From the NCBI GenBank assembly GCA_034687125.1, contig JAQGBZ010000079.1, positions 1 to 64,000 of the forward strand: a stretch of 64,000 nt of DNA, in the 5' to 3' direction. The position numbers and the translations under genes were made by a program. Shown here piece after piece: positions 12,485-27,400 of the stretch (its first letter is position 1; every line of letters starts with the position of its first letter). The notes under the pieces were generated by a model. The model had not been told where the DNA came from. It made no database searches and saw only the letters and a program-made list of their open reading frames with translations. Source of the stretch: Neelides folsomi (Eukaryota; Arthropoda; Collembola; Neelipleona; Neelidae).

Positions 12485-15400
12485 TTACATGGAGGAATGA
12501 TCCCACTCCAGCTCCTTGCTCTGCTGCTTCGAAGTTCCAGCCGCGACAAGGGACGGACCCGGGACAGGGGGAAGATGTGTAGAAACCCGGCACTCCTCCC
12601 CGTCGTCAGACGACGACTCATCGTCGTGGTAGCTCGAGGCGTCCTCGTCCTCGTCCCAGCTTTCCTCTCCGTCCTCGTTCGCTCCGTTCCGCGGACCTCC
12701 GGTGCCTCCGAGGTTCTATAACATACAGGAAACGTTCTTATTGATTTTCTAACTTCCCAAATGTATTATGAAGGAGGGGCTGCCAACGGCTGACTCCATG
12801 TATCCTTAAATTCTTAACTATCAGTACATGGGGAGTTTAAAGCACTTGAGGACTTAGAACATTAAGAGAAAGCCTTCTATGGAGCGAGTAAAGTGAGCCA
12901 AGCAGAGTCTTAGAAAGGACCCAAATGAAGGGGAAATTCAATTTGCCTCGCTTTAGTCGCTAAAAGAGGAAGAATGGAAAGCTCCATGAAAGGTTTTTCC
13001 TCTCTGTTCCGTTTCATTTTCCATTAATGATCCCTCAGGTTCGTTGTTACTCAATTGCGGGGAGAATCCGTCCGGGGAAAAGTAATATGAGACTCCTCCA
13101 CTCTACCTCCATGGGATTGACTGTGATGTTGAGAGCGGAGTCATCCCAAGCCATTTCCGCATCGGCGAGTTCTTCTTGCGATGCCCGCTGATGAGCCGCT
13201 CGGATTCGAATCACTCCCAGGACGATCATGAACAGGAGGAACCCAACACACACGACGATGATGACTGTAACGGCGTGCCCAGGCCCTACTCCAGCATTGC
13301 CCTCAAGCATGTTGGATGTCAAGTAGACCTCGTTGAGAAGACGAGCGGGTTTCATGTCCGCGTGATGATCCTCAACTTGCGCGTGGGCCACAGAATTGTC
13401 CAATTGTGCATGTTCCTCTGCTGTCCGTTCCAAGAAAGGATCTTCGGTACTTTTGCTCAAATCGGGATGAATCACTGTCAACTGGAAATTAAACCAAAAT
13501 GTCAGTTTTAACTCATTATTTAACTTTAGCTCATTCTTTTAAATCATTCTCATTATTTAACTTTAACTCATTCATTTAACTCATTCCATCTCTGACTCAC
13601 CGTTTGAACATATTCGTTGCTCGTAAAGCGGCCGTTGAGTTCCGAGCAGATGAGTTTGAAGGCTCGGTTGAGGTAATAGGCTGGCTTTTTGTTGCTATAT
13701 TGAATTTGCCTCAGAACCTAATCATCGGAAATCTTTAGTTAATTGCCTTCACTCAACTGCAAATGAGGAGATGAAAAGACGGAAATAACCTGCTCATAAT
13801 TGTAGATCATGTCTGCGCCGGTTAGGAAAACCCCATCGTTAGTGATTTTCTCAACGATCCCGAGTTGGCTCAACATATTTTCAGGGACAGAAATCGCCTC
13901 GTGGTCGGGATTGAGGGGTGGATAAACGCTGACGGTGCAAGCGTCCAATTTCCTCTCGATCACACTCACAGGCTCTCCTGTTGGAAACAGTTAAAAAATG
14001 AGTTATGAATAGGTGGGCTGGAAAATCCAAGCTATGATGTTGAAGGAAATTTGGTAAAAGGAGCCTTTGCGCTATCGCCATCCACCATGACTTCAAGCCC
14101 CTCATTAACAAAAATGGCAATAAATGTCCTGGCTCCTCGAAGGAAAATAAACGCGAGTAAACAAATTATTGACGCTGACTAAACGACGACGAACATAAAT
14201 TTGGATTTAAGTGTTGCTATAAATAGTAGGAATTTGGGGAACATCCCTGACGAAAAGGAAAAATTCTCAACATGGCTAACAATAGGCTTCCCTACTTTCC
14301 CCCATTTTTAACTAAAATCCTAATAAAAGCTTAAGATCCCTTCATAGCTATAAATTAATCTCTTCAGAGCGTCATCCAAAGATAAACCCATTTTGCTATT
14401 GGATTTAGATCGCACAAAATTTATGATTGGTGGGTAAAACCATTTGATTAATTATTGCAAAAAGTATCATTTAACCATTAAAATACTAAAACCCAATACT
14501 TTCACCATTAAGTATATAGGTTATATGGTCTGTCTATGTCTAATAAATATCTTCCATTTTCCTAATAAATCATAAAGAATATTCACTACGAGATTATATC
14601 GTAAGTATTGACTTATTGACTAACAAATAATAAAGGGAAATAATATGCATAGTAGTATGTAACATATTTGCATTTGAATTTGCATGAAAACCTCCATATA
14701 ACCGCTACAACCATATTGAGGTATTCTATGGATGTGTTTACTTATATTTATGAAGTAGTTATAAACATACATTTTTGTTTTGTTTTATAATGAAATGGAA
14801 AATGTTTATTAGATTATTACAACCCGTCAAAATGCTAATAACCAGAAGAAATTGAATGGATGAGTTTTGAGTCTTCCGAGACACGTACCATCAGTTTCAA
14901 TTTAAAAAAGTCTATAAGCTTCTTCCTCATGGCATACATATGTCTACATGTACAAATAAATGTATAGAAATAAGTATAGTTTATAAGTCCTATAGTACAA
15001 TTTGAACTCCTACGTAATGCCTCGAAAGATACTTGTCTTCTGTAATGTATTTAAATTAGTAGATCAAACATGACCATTCGAATTGAGGAAACTTCAACTA
15101 AATCAGTCTGATTTTGTTTAGAAAGAGAAAGTAGAGCATGGTCTGGCTAAAATAGATTCCCAGTTCGGATGGTGGTTGACAGTTTAGATTAGAATTTCGT
15201 TGTGAATTTGGAACGAATGGACTCGTTCATATCAGTTAACACTGTGAAGGAACTTCCATTCCACAGTTCCCAACTTCGGGTCTTTCGGATTAGAGAGGGA
15301 AATGGAATGAAGGGGGTAGGAGAGAAACAAAGGGTTTTGGTTACTTTCCGCTCCGATTCCCTTCAAAAATCTGGCATCCACTCACCTCAAAGACTTTTAA

Positions 15401-18400
15401 GCCTTCTATTTAATCATGAGCTTATTCAGGGGATTGAAATTGGAACCGTAAAATTACGGCCTTCTGTCAAAGGCCCACAGCCGCAGTGTGTTGTAAAGGC
15501 TTACCATTCCGCCATTCTTCATTGTCATCCCGATCCGAGGAAATTGTGACTCGAACATCTGAGAAAACACGAACGCCGAGTCGGAAGTCTTCATAGTCCC
15601 GCGGCAGATTGCTCGTACCGTTGATTTCAATCGTTGGTTTTTGAGGTGGAAGGACCATGACGAAGGAGTCCGATGGAATGATCTTGATCGTTTTCCCAGA
15701 TTCGCAGCTGCTCCCCAAACATACACAAAAGATGTTAGTATTAAAACTCACCGCGGAAAGTCAATAGGAATATGACGACGTTTTCTTGGCCTAACCAATT
15801 CAACTACCCTAATTAATACCTCCATAAATAAGGGGAGAAACTGAAAAAGAAATATAATTTTCATTAAGTTAAATGGCTCGGAACAGCCAGGCTGACGACT
15901 CACAGACGAGTTTAACTTGATATTTTAGAAGTGGAAGTTGAGGAAAAATAGACGGTCTTTTTACGGGTCCGAATGTTCCGATTTACGATCCCAAACATTT
16001 TAAAGGCACATCAGAAAGCTCCTGGGAGGACATTTAAAGTGGAGAATTGAAAGAGCTTTAACAGCATTTCTCGCTTCCGAGCCTCTTTTTTCATAAATAA
16101 TCCAATCTCCACTCTCTGGATACATACATAAATACATGGTGAGAGGAAGGGACCCGGAGAGGTATTTTGCCAGGAGAGAGATGAAACGTCATAAGACTCC
16201 GGTTATTCATGCTCAGTGGTAGCACTTACATGACTTTCGTCGCCAAATGAAGATTTCGTCTCCCTGGCGTAGGAAACTCCCGAGAATTGATGTATCCAAC
16301 ACGGCGAATCAGGTTCTCAATGTCGGTCGTGTTATCTCCTTCAACAGTTATTTCAGTCATGTCTGAAAATTTAATCAAAAAGGCATTAAAACTCCCTCAT
16401 TTTAAAAACTCATCATGACTCATATGAGTCAAAGCGAGTCGGGTCGGTGGTATAAAAAAGGGAACTAAAGGAGGGGAAAGGAAAAGGTCGAAAATGAAGA
16501 AATTTGAGGAATCATGATGGAAAGTGGAGAGGACCATTCCTTCCCTCTCACCGCTTCCAACCACAAACTTTTCCAATAAGAATTGAGTGAGAATTTCCTC
16601 CTTTTCCCACTCATATGAGAGTTCGGAGGGAAATAAAGAAAGAAGTCCTCCGGTGGAATTCCCGGACTTTTAATAATAATAAGTGATAAAGGAAATGAGG
16701 AATGGGAAATTCCTCCCACTCACTCAGCCCTTATGGGTATAATACGGTATAAATAAACAGGAGCTGTGTTTAGTGAAAGAGTTGAAGAAAGTAATAAAAC
16801 CCGAAGGGTCTGTTAACTCAATTGTTCTTCATGAAGGTGTGAGGGAGGGATTCATTAAGGTTTAGAGAGAAAGAGTGAACAAACTTTGGATCTCATCCCA
16901 ATTTACCAGTATTGGTCATCAATTGCATTCCCGGCTGGACGACTTCCATTCCTGGCACCTCCAGACTCTCTTTGCATTTGTGGAGACAGCTCAGGACTTG
17001 CGGATCTTCAGTTTTCCCAACGAGGACCGAGAGACCGGCCAAATACCCACGGAAATGGTGCTTGAACTTATTCTCCGATCCTTGCCAACAGGCTCCGATG
17101 CTCAGGGACGTATTTATTCCCTTTGCTGGATGCAGCGGCCAATCATCGATCACTTCCGGATTGCTCTTGTCCTGCTTCAACGCCTGCCCGTCGATGAAGA
17201 GTTGAACGTCGGGAAAATCAACTGACACCGCAAAGTGATGCCATTCATCATCACAAACCTAGAAGAATCCATCTCATGAGCCCTTCTCCAAACTCAGGGA
17301 TATCCATTTATTTGGATCAAGTTTCCAGTAAACCAATTATTAACCTCTTCCATCTTCCTTCCTTTTAGCCTTTTGGAAAATGCCTCCTTTAGAACTTACA
17401 TAACTACAATATAACTATCTATATTTAGTATAAGACCTACTTCTTCCTTATTAATGTCTTCTCGCATTTCATCTATACTCATACTCCATAATATTGTATA
17501 TAGTGCCTAATACACTGCTCTTGTAATACCTAGTTATATTAACAAACTTCACTTTCTCCTTCATCTGTCTCCGGTCCGGATAGATAGACCCTCTAAGGCT
17601 TAAACTTAATTAAAACTTTCCTTCATCTTGAGGAAGAGATGTAAATATTTAGCCATTAATCGTTCACTTTGTGGGTTTTAAGATGAACAACTCTATGAGG
17701 TCTTTATATTTACTACGCCACTTCTTATCGTCCTATCTTAAAGCTTAATCTCAAAGTTTTGAGTTTCACGACCCAGTTCAACCTCGATCGACTATAGATA
17801 GATTTTAGGGGATAAAATACCTTTAAGAACTTTCAGAATGAAACAAAACTTGAACAGATGAATGAATACATGAATCATCAAAAATCCCCATGGACCTTCA
17901 TTCAAATCGAATGACTCGATCAATTAAGCTCACAACCTCAACTCTGTGTGAGCAATTAAGGATCATTTTCTGTTATCGAGAATTTAATAAATAACTCTTT
18001 TCTATCCTTCAACTGCCTATAGGCTTTAATTTCTTGATATAAGATAAAAACTAGAACTTTTCGCAAGATATGAGTATCTCTCATACAGAATTAATTTAAA
18101 AACTTTTTCCTAGAACTTTATTGAAGTTTCAAAGTTTGATTTTAAAAGGGGGAATTTTCTTTTCGTGTTTTCAATTTTAATTTTCCATCATCTTCACATG
18201 AATATAATGATAGCTCGTTATTTTTCGATAAGTAACAAGTAAACTTTTGTCAGCATAAAAATTATTAATAATATAATTTATAGCAAGTAAAGAGTTTGTA
18301 CAAATGTTTACTCGAGTTATTATAAATAAAATTGCAAACCCTTCATCTAGCTATTACAATCTAACCTTAATATTAAGCATACCTTCATAGTTAAAACCCT

Positions 18401-21400
18401 AACTTTGCAACTATTATTAATATCCCAATTCGAATTTTAATTAAATAACCTTCCTCTGTGAATAAATATATTAATTGAAAAGCTTTGCTGTGCTCTATCA
18501 ACAGACTAAATATATAATCCTCTTACATTTAGAACTAAAACTGACTAAATTTCCTGAACAAAAGACCAGAAACTAATTCAGGAGGACATTGAAAAGTTGG
18601 ACAATGTGAGAACATTCTGATGATAATGATAATTATTCCAAGTTTGATGATTCATTCTTAATTCCCATAATATGCTTCCGAACCACGAAGTCACGTCAGT
18701 AGGATTGAAAAGATTATATCCTATTATTGACATTATAAGGAGTAAATTATATTATATACCTGGGGGATTTTCCATCGCCATTCAGCAGGTCTGAATGTAT
18801 TCAAGTCACCATCAGCATGTTCTCTTCGCAGGAGAAGAATCAATCGGCAATTTCGCACGAACAATGCAAAATGGTGGCGATTCATTTCTAAGAAATAAAA
18901 GCACATTAGTCATTCCTATTATTTGATAAAGAATGAAATATTGGCTTCATTCTTTTCCTCTCTCATCAGATGGGAAATCTGAGAGAGGGAAATCATTTTC
19001 CGAATCAAAACATCGAAGGAATGTAATAAATACATTCAATGTATCTAATACATCACGTATTGTACACTCTGGAAAAATCTCAACCCTCCCAAACACAGCC
19101 ATTTACTGATAGCATAGTCAATATTCACATATGGGAACAATCCATTTCACCAAGAAGTTGTTCTTTAGCATTGATGTGCATCGATTCGCATATTATTCTT
19201 GTACAACGACCTGCGTATCACATAAACGTGTGTAAATGTGAATACAATCCTACTTTCATATCGAGTTAACTGCGACTCAAGTCATAAAACTCTTGTGTAT
19301 ATCAAAGAAAGATAGATTATGCAATTTAATAAAACAGCTCTCTTTTACCCTTTTTATATTTATGCATAGGGGCCTGCCTGTTTACACGCCCAAGGTAAAT
19401 TGAGAAAAAGATTGGACATTTTTCGGAGAGGTACAGGGATTTTTTCTCTTGGATGTAATAAACCTTTCCAATTTCATTTCATGGTTCCTTCCAGGAGATG
19501 GTATTTAAAGAGCAGTTAGGATGTGAGGCAGGATAAAGAAATAAAAAAATAACAAAGGCTGAGGGAGAGAAAAAGAGAGAAAAAGAAAACGTAGAGAATT
19601 CATAATATAAAAATCCGACTCATTTCGTGTGACAGTCCTTGAAAGGAGATAAAAGGCCAGAGAATTCCTTCTTCTCTGCTCTAATTTCTACCTTTTTAAG
19701 GGAGCTCATTCTCATTTTCACTCTCGCTAATCTTGCCCAGGAGCAGCGGGGAGTGATATACCATCTAAACCTCATATAAACCCACCGAATTCCGCTCAGT
19801 TGCTAATCTACCAGGAGGGAAACTATACGACACGACACACACGCTCTTTATCAGACCTCATTCAATATAATAATGGGAGAAAGTTGGGAGAGATATAAGA
19901 TATATATATATATATATTTATATACAAGAGTATATTACAAGTGTGAATTTCAGTTCAGTCCTTCGGAGTTTTCGGATCAGCCATTCTGAGGCGAAATGTA
20001 GTTCGTCGTGGCAATGCATCTCACCTTATCTTATCTTAACTCTACTCAAGCTCAACTTTCATGGTTAATTCTCTATTCAATTTCCACGGCCGAAATCCGA
20101 CAAAAGCAGTTTCAACCCCCCTCGTTGGGCTTCAACCCCAAATAACATGAAAAAGGAATGGATTGGCTCTTCTTAATCCAAAGGCCACCTCATTTCCTTC
20201 GTGGATTATTTTATAAGCTTCCCCCGCCCCGTATCAAATATGCAATTCCCAGTTATTGGACTTTTTCCGTTCAAACTGCTTTTATACTAAACCAGGGGGA
20301 ATATTTTTTTAATCGTCGTTTGAACTTTTAATGGGCGAATCTCAACTTTCTTGACTTTTAAAGTCTCTTTAAGCCAGAGTTAAAAGGTCTATTTAATTAT
20401 TTTATATCTCAATAAAACTCAATGAGCTCTCATACAAGTCCTGATCCCTATATACCCTTCGCTTATCTGCACGCAGTTTCATCCCCACTTGAAAACTAAT
20501 AAAAATTAGACGTCCAAATTTTCCAACAACATAAGCTAATGAACAGAATTGGGATCAATATTAAATTTAAAAATGGGGAAATGCCCAAACTCTATGTCTC
20601 GTCTGGGTCCATAATTCATATTGGCCTCTTTATCCAAATGCACTAAGGTAAGGAAATGCCGGATTTTCGGGTAATAAAATTTTGCTGAGCGCAATTTCTA
20701 CTCATGGAGAGCCGTTTCAGGTGTTCTCGAGCATTGCAAATTTTATTGCGTGAATTCATCACAATAAATCAGAGTTTGAACTCGAAATGGGGACACATTT
20801 TATTGTGAGATCCATTCCTTTTCAGGATCCAATCTAGATTCAAATCTTAGTATGAGGGCAACCAAGGAATTTTAATTTCCTCTTCGACGACTCCTGCCCC
20901 CAAAGGGTCGCCTGTAGAAGTGACGAAAAGGAAAGAAAAGATGAACGCTTTTGACTCACTATGATCATCAGCATTGCAGATGATGTGCTCCTTCGTGTGG
21001 CGGTCGAGTTCCGGATGCGCAGCATGTTTCATCCAAGTGGCAATGGTAAAATTCTCGCCGGGATTGTGGCCAATAAGGCCGTCAGGAATAACGACAGCCG
21101 TCGTGGATCCATCAAATTCAAACATCGGGTCGCTCTCGTGTCCCTCGTCAGTAGGGAGGGCTTTTGTCCATTCTGTCCCAAGCCCGGGAGTTGGGAGAAG
21201 ATCCACGCTCTCTGAACTTGCTCCTGTGAAAATTAAGCGTTTCATTTCCTTGTGTAATTTAATCATGATGATGAATAGTTCAATTTCAAATTGAGATAGA
21301 AAGAGAAAGGATTTAATTATGGGGTGAGAGAGTTTCGGGGTTTGGGAAGTGATTGAAGAAGTCTCTCCAATATAACTATCTTCCTCCTGCGCATTAATTC

Positions 21401-24400
21401 TTATTAGGGGCATATAATGGGGCTTGGTGTGTTAGTGATATTTATCTCTGGAATCATCTCAGCTTCGTCAACAGGAGGCTTAATCAGAAGAATTGAAGAG
21501 ATCTGAGGAGCGAGAACAAATAGGGAGGAAAGGAGGATCTCTTTAATTAATCAACTCTCCGAAGGACAAGGGAAGTGCTCAGGATCTTCTTTTCTCCATT
21601 AAACTCCTTATTCGAAGATAAACGGGGTGGTGGAAGGAAAGGAAAGTAGCGATATTGATTTCCTTTCATATCAACTCGAGAGAAAATCTCTTAACGCTCA
21701 TAGACGAGAAGAGTCGAATTAAGCGGATCTCATTTTCTTCCTTTCTTAAGCAAAGAACTGCGTCGTAAGGGGAAATCGGATCAAAGATTTTAACTCTCGC
21801 CCATTTCAGAATATGTTACACTTCCCAGCCCGACTTTCCATCCCGCTCTCTAAGTATAAAGAATAAAAACCGTGCCGTGTTCTTCAACACAATTTATACC
21901 AAGAGCGAATATCCCTTTCAATGAGGATGGAAGTTCTCTTTGGTAAAGGGAAGGCTCAAGGTTTCAAATGTGAGTCGCAGAAAATCCAAGTGGAAAGAAG
22001 CTTAGCGCGACATAAGATGAATTTAAGTAATCAATTTGAAAATTAAACCTATTATTTAAACTTACCACACAATTTCCTTTGGGAATGAACTCCATAAGTG
22101 TCCCTGTCACAGCCCTTCCCGATGTGAGACGTCGACAATTGTAATTTCGTTTCAATGGTGTCAATGGCACATGGAACGTCACAGAGTTCCAAGTTCGCTT
22201 CAGGGAACAATTCTTGTCGGGATGAACCAGGAGCATAGTCAATTCGCTCTGGGATTCCTGCAAATTAAAAATTCATTAATAACCAATTCAATCAACGTAC
22301 TGGATTTTATTGACCTTTAACATGAAAAAGGATGAACTACATAAAATATGTTCTCATCTTTAGTATTTAAAGCAATGCAAGTTAGTAATTAGCATATAAT
22401 GATGTCATGAAACGAGATCAAGGATTTAGCATGATTTCACATCCTGTTTCATATTCCTTTCTTGCATAAGTATTAGAATAATATTTTTTAAATTCTTTTC
22501 CATTTTAATTAGCATTCTTTCATTTCATATTTATCTGGAAAAGTTTTGGTTATTATGTATTTATTCAACGAATGAATGATATGCAGATTGTTTGTGATTT
22601 TGAATAAGGCCTTGAAGATCCTATTCAAATTCAAAAGAAGAGACAGTTTAAAAAAATGATGTGTAAACAAGCAAAGGAGAGAAAAAAAGTTATTCAAATG
22701 ATTTCCTAATAATTTATGAGACAGTCCTCACAAGGATGGGGTTTAAAATGCATGGGGATTTTATTCGTTGAGAATTTGCGCATTTCTCTCCCTTCCAACT
22801 CGGTCAATAATATTGCTAATGTGCATATAAACGAGTTCCTCTTTTTAAATTACGATCGAACCAACGACTCTTGTTATCTAAATGTCACGTTTATGTTAGA
22901 TAATAAATTGGCCAACTTGTAAATTGATCAGATGTCAAGACCGTCGCGTCTCTTCAGATGGGATCTAACAAAACGATATAAAAATCCAACTCAATAAAAG
23001 GATCCTTCTTGTGTAAACATTCCTTTTATAGAAATTGCATCATGAACAGATCGAAAGAAAAATCCTGTCTGCTCCAATGCCCTCAGAGGATAATTTAAAA
23101 TTATGAATAATTACCTACAACTCACTCTACATGATGAGGTGATGGGAAGGAACAGCATAATTAAATACAGTTCCTCGCTCAATTAATTCGAACTCTTTTA
23201 AAAAAAATTACTTCCCGACAAGACCCTAATGAATCGTTGCATGAAAAGAGGAAAATTAAAAAAAGGCCATTCAACACAGTCGAGATAAGCAGAGGAACAT
23301 TGGGAGAAGTTCTGATTGTTCTCAAAAGACTCGTTTGCACCAAAAGCACAAAACCTTTGCATCATCAAAGGTGCTCTCCAAAGTAATCTGCAGTGTTGTT
23401 GGGATTTGAATATAACGCCAAAGTTGCCCCAAAACTTCCTTTCACCTCCACATCAATTCAAAAGGTAAAGCTGATGATTTGAATGCAAAACAAATCAGAA
23501 CCAATTTACATGTAAGCTCCCCCAGTTAAACTTGGTCGACCAATCGGAGAATCAGGAGGATTTCTCCTTTCAACTCCGTGTTTTAGTGAGAGAGCGATGC
23601 ATGCAATGCAGCCGTTCCCACTTTTTCTTTTACCATTTTTACTGATGGGAAAAATCGATCGAGAAATCAAATACGGGAAGAGTACATATGTAGTAATTCT
23701 ACAGGCGTCGTTGCGCTACTCATTTTAAAGGGTAAGAAAGCTGTGTGGAAACTCAATTGGCCGAATTTGGGGGAAATGACGAGCCTAGCACGACACTCCC
23801 TTATTTCTCCACACTCACAACCAAACTTGAGTTTATAAACCATGTGTATCTTATATACTCTAAATAAATAGCTACATATAAAAGAATATTTATATGTATA
23901 GCTACTTATGTATAAATGTATATAACTAAAAAGTAAGTACGAGTGTGTATGAGTTGGCTCAATGAGGGATATAAAGGAAAAGTCTTTTTATGAAATGAAA
24001 CAGGATAGACCATAAAGTCCTCCTCACTTACTTACACTTCTTATGAGTTACACTGCGCTACTTTATATTTATGTTCGCTTGTAATTTTATAGTCCTAAGG
24101 TTTTATTATTATGAATCCCATGTCTATCTCTCCCTTCCTTTTGAACAATAAGTTAGCCGTCGGACTGGCTCCTTTTAAGTCAAAAGAAATCTTTGCAATT
24201 CAACTGCGACAAAATGACATTTACCTCATTTATTTTTTTTACATTTTAAAGCATATTTTAGTTATAATGCCCAAAAGTTGAAAATTTATGATTGGATTTT
24301 TTTTAAACATTCAGGAAAGTAAAATGAATGTTTGGAATCCATTTATTTGTAATTTGCAAAATTCTTGCCATTTCATGTGAAAGGAAAATTAAGAAAATGG

Positions 24401-27400
24401 GAAACAAAGGAAAGTGTTGTTATAAATAATGAAAAGTGTTGACAATGTACCTTACTGATATAAATTTGAGTTCTATTCATACGCCCAGAAAAAAGTCATA
24501 GAAGAGCAAATGAGCATAAGCGCCATTTAAACTTCTACACATCGAGTAGAATTTTATGTGAAAGGAAAGTTTTTTGGTTGCAAGGAGTGAAAATGTCGCC
24601 TCTCGACATCAAATATTCTTCTACTTGGTTTTATAAGGTCGATAACATGGAAAGTAAGTAGGTGGGATTGATAAGGTGTGTGTATGTGTTAGTGTGCTTC
24701 AAATGAAACCCCACCGCATCAAGCCGAATATAAAGGAACTGCGACGATGAAAAGAATATTCATTTTCAAAATGGGAATCCGAATTTGAATAAATAATAAA
24801 TCGGGGACTGGTGAATGGAGAAGGGAGAAATTGGAATTGAGGGAGAGAATGGGAAATTGTATCGAGTCCTCGAGGCTCTTTGAGACCTTTAGTGAATCTC
24901 TCAGACTCACGATCAGAGATGAGAATAAGAGAGTTTGGGTATTATAATAAGTTGGTAAGGTGGAGAGCGGTGGGAGAATTGGGAATCATAAAGAGTTTGG
25001 TTCGAATCCATCTTGAGCCCCCGCAAGTTCTTGTGACAAGCGACAGAGTGAGAGGACTGAAGGAGATCGAAGGGATGGAAAATGGAACGAAAGTTATATG
25101 CAAAGTCTCCTATTATCTCCCATCAACTTTAAGAGAAATGATGAAAGAGCAAGGACGGAGATGAAAGCTTTCCGATAAAGGAGAAAGGTTCCCTCGTTCC
25201 TTTTTTCAAAAATCAATAGGAATGAATGTCATCTTCGTCATTATGCTCATCTTGAAGTAAAAGTCATTGGGTGGCATTTGGACGTCAGCGCTCTTAATAA
25301 TCAGAGTCTCTCCACTTCCCCACTTTCACTGATAAGGTCCCAGGGATTGAATATATGAATTTTATAAGCTCCATATAACCAGTAAACCGCAATGTATTTT
25401 AACGTTGTTTTAATACATCGGATTTATATCTTTAACAGATGGATCTGAGTTTTATTATACCAAATCACTTCAAAGGGAAAGTTGAATATAATGAATTCTA
25501 ATGAGAAACTCTTTTTCTCAACTTCAATAAATTAAGAATTATACAGAAATCCAACGCCTTAATGAATCCCTTTGAACTTTAAGTTTCTTTTGGCCAAAGC
25601 GCTGTAAATTGATTTCGTTAAGGAGCAAATAATTCCTTCAAGCATTTCAAATCAAAGAATAAATAAGGACAAACTTCAAATAATATTTCAAATGAGGTTT
25701 TGATCAAAAAGTGCTCTTTTATTTCATTTGAATATTTCAATTTCAACTTTTCCAAGAAGGATTTCAAAACTTCTCCAATCTGTTTGAAAGTTTGTAAACA
25801 CGCGAAAGGAAGATCCTGCTAAGATTATTTGCTGAATACATTTGCCAAAGGGGCGGTAAGGAACCATGATAAAATAGCTCCGTTGATTATATTATTATGA
25901 CAGTCTCTTTACCCGGAAACCGAATTCGCACCAAGTGAACTGAATCATGCGATCTATGAGACCATTTGCCTTCATGAAGAATTGGAGCATGGAGACGTCG
26001 ACGTCCTGGGTGAACCCAATTGATGGCGGAATCCGGAGGCAAAATAGGAAATCCTAAGAAACACTCGATGCTTTCATGTTGGGAATTTATACAAAGAGTC
26101 CGACGATCAACTTCACAATTTTCCCATCAACCTCCTTGGAGCCATATGGAAATAAATTGAATATCCAACACCTTAGGGGAACAATATTGAACCTGGGAAT
26201 TTTCTGCCTTAAAATGATTTTTTACCAACTACCAATAACCCTTTAAGTATCTACATCTACATACATATGTATGTGGATGTATCTGAACTGTACAAACATC
26301 AAATGCACTCGCTGATGGACTTGTAACATAAACAGAGAGAAAATGTAGGAAGTGTTCGTAACTCAATTCCGTTTGCTTACCTTTCCATCCCAATTTACAA
26401 ACACGGCTGACTTTGATAGTGACCATGACTGGTGAAGATCGTTTAAGTCCACAGTCGTAGGCGACAACTGAGAGAATATGATTGTGGCTCTTCTCATAGT
26501 CAAGAGGTTCAGTGTTTCGGATGACTCCTGGAAATACAAGAAAATTAAATTAAAAATTAGATAAATGTGAACATTAACTCTTTATTAAATGTGAACTCTT
26601 CATTAATTTAAGTTTATTTAATTAGTGTTACAATGCAATGCATTACAATTAAGAATTCTAAGGAAGAAGCTACATAATAATATTTGGGAATTTCGCTGTA
26701 ATGGTTAATGTTTAATAATTCCTATGTTTTAAAATGCATTGAAGACTAAAATGTTCAGACAATTCTAACTGTAAGAATGTATGTGAATTTAAGAAATTCT
26801 GGGGAGAATTCCTAACAGAAATTCAGATAACTTCTTTAACCATTAAAGAGTAATTCTCAAACTTTCTAAGAAAAGTTGAGGTAAGAGTGCATTTATACAT
26901 CCGTAAATACCTTCACTTCATACCACCCATATTGTCTGGACTCATATCTTATAGCTTTACATACGCTTACTTCTAAACCCCCTGAGAATGTTAATAATGA
27001 TATATGGATTTTTCTATTTCTAGGAAAATGATAACTAAGGAGTCAATCTCAACATGACACGAGGGAGGTTCTTCCAGGAAAACCCTATCGGTTGATCGCG
27101 ATGTGAAAAAAGGGACGTTTTTTTCTTCCACTTTGCACAAATAACAACCAGACATGAATACAAAATAAAAATATGCGGTGTAGTATTATCATTGGTAAAT
27201 GCCAAGGCAGTTGAGACAAAATCAAGATCTGGGGTCTTTCTTTCGGTAAAGCCATAAAATGGGAGAAAATACGCAATTTAACTTTATGTGCCATTTACAT
27301 CAGCAGGTGCTGAGATTTAACTGGTTCCAAAGGGAAAAGGGCCTTAAACGCATAAATATGGGATTTAGCCCCTTGGAAAACTAACTGTCAGGAGGAATGG

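Noticed and set aside
13176-13511. Plus-strand open frame of 111 codons opposite the calsyntenin transmembrane exon
   Set aside because: It is the antisense shadow of a clearly conserved coding exon.
24999-25009. GGTTCGAATCC, like a tRNA T-loop
   Set aside because: The flanking bases do not form the 5-bp T stem, and no acceptor or anticodon stem can be drawn.
25900-26150. Possible extra calsyntenin exon in intron 5
   Set aside because: The flanking exons join in frame in the order known for the family without it, and no calsyntenin-like residues appear there.
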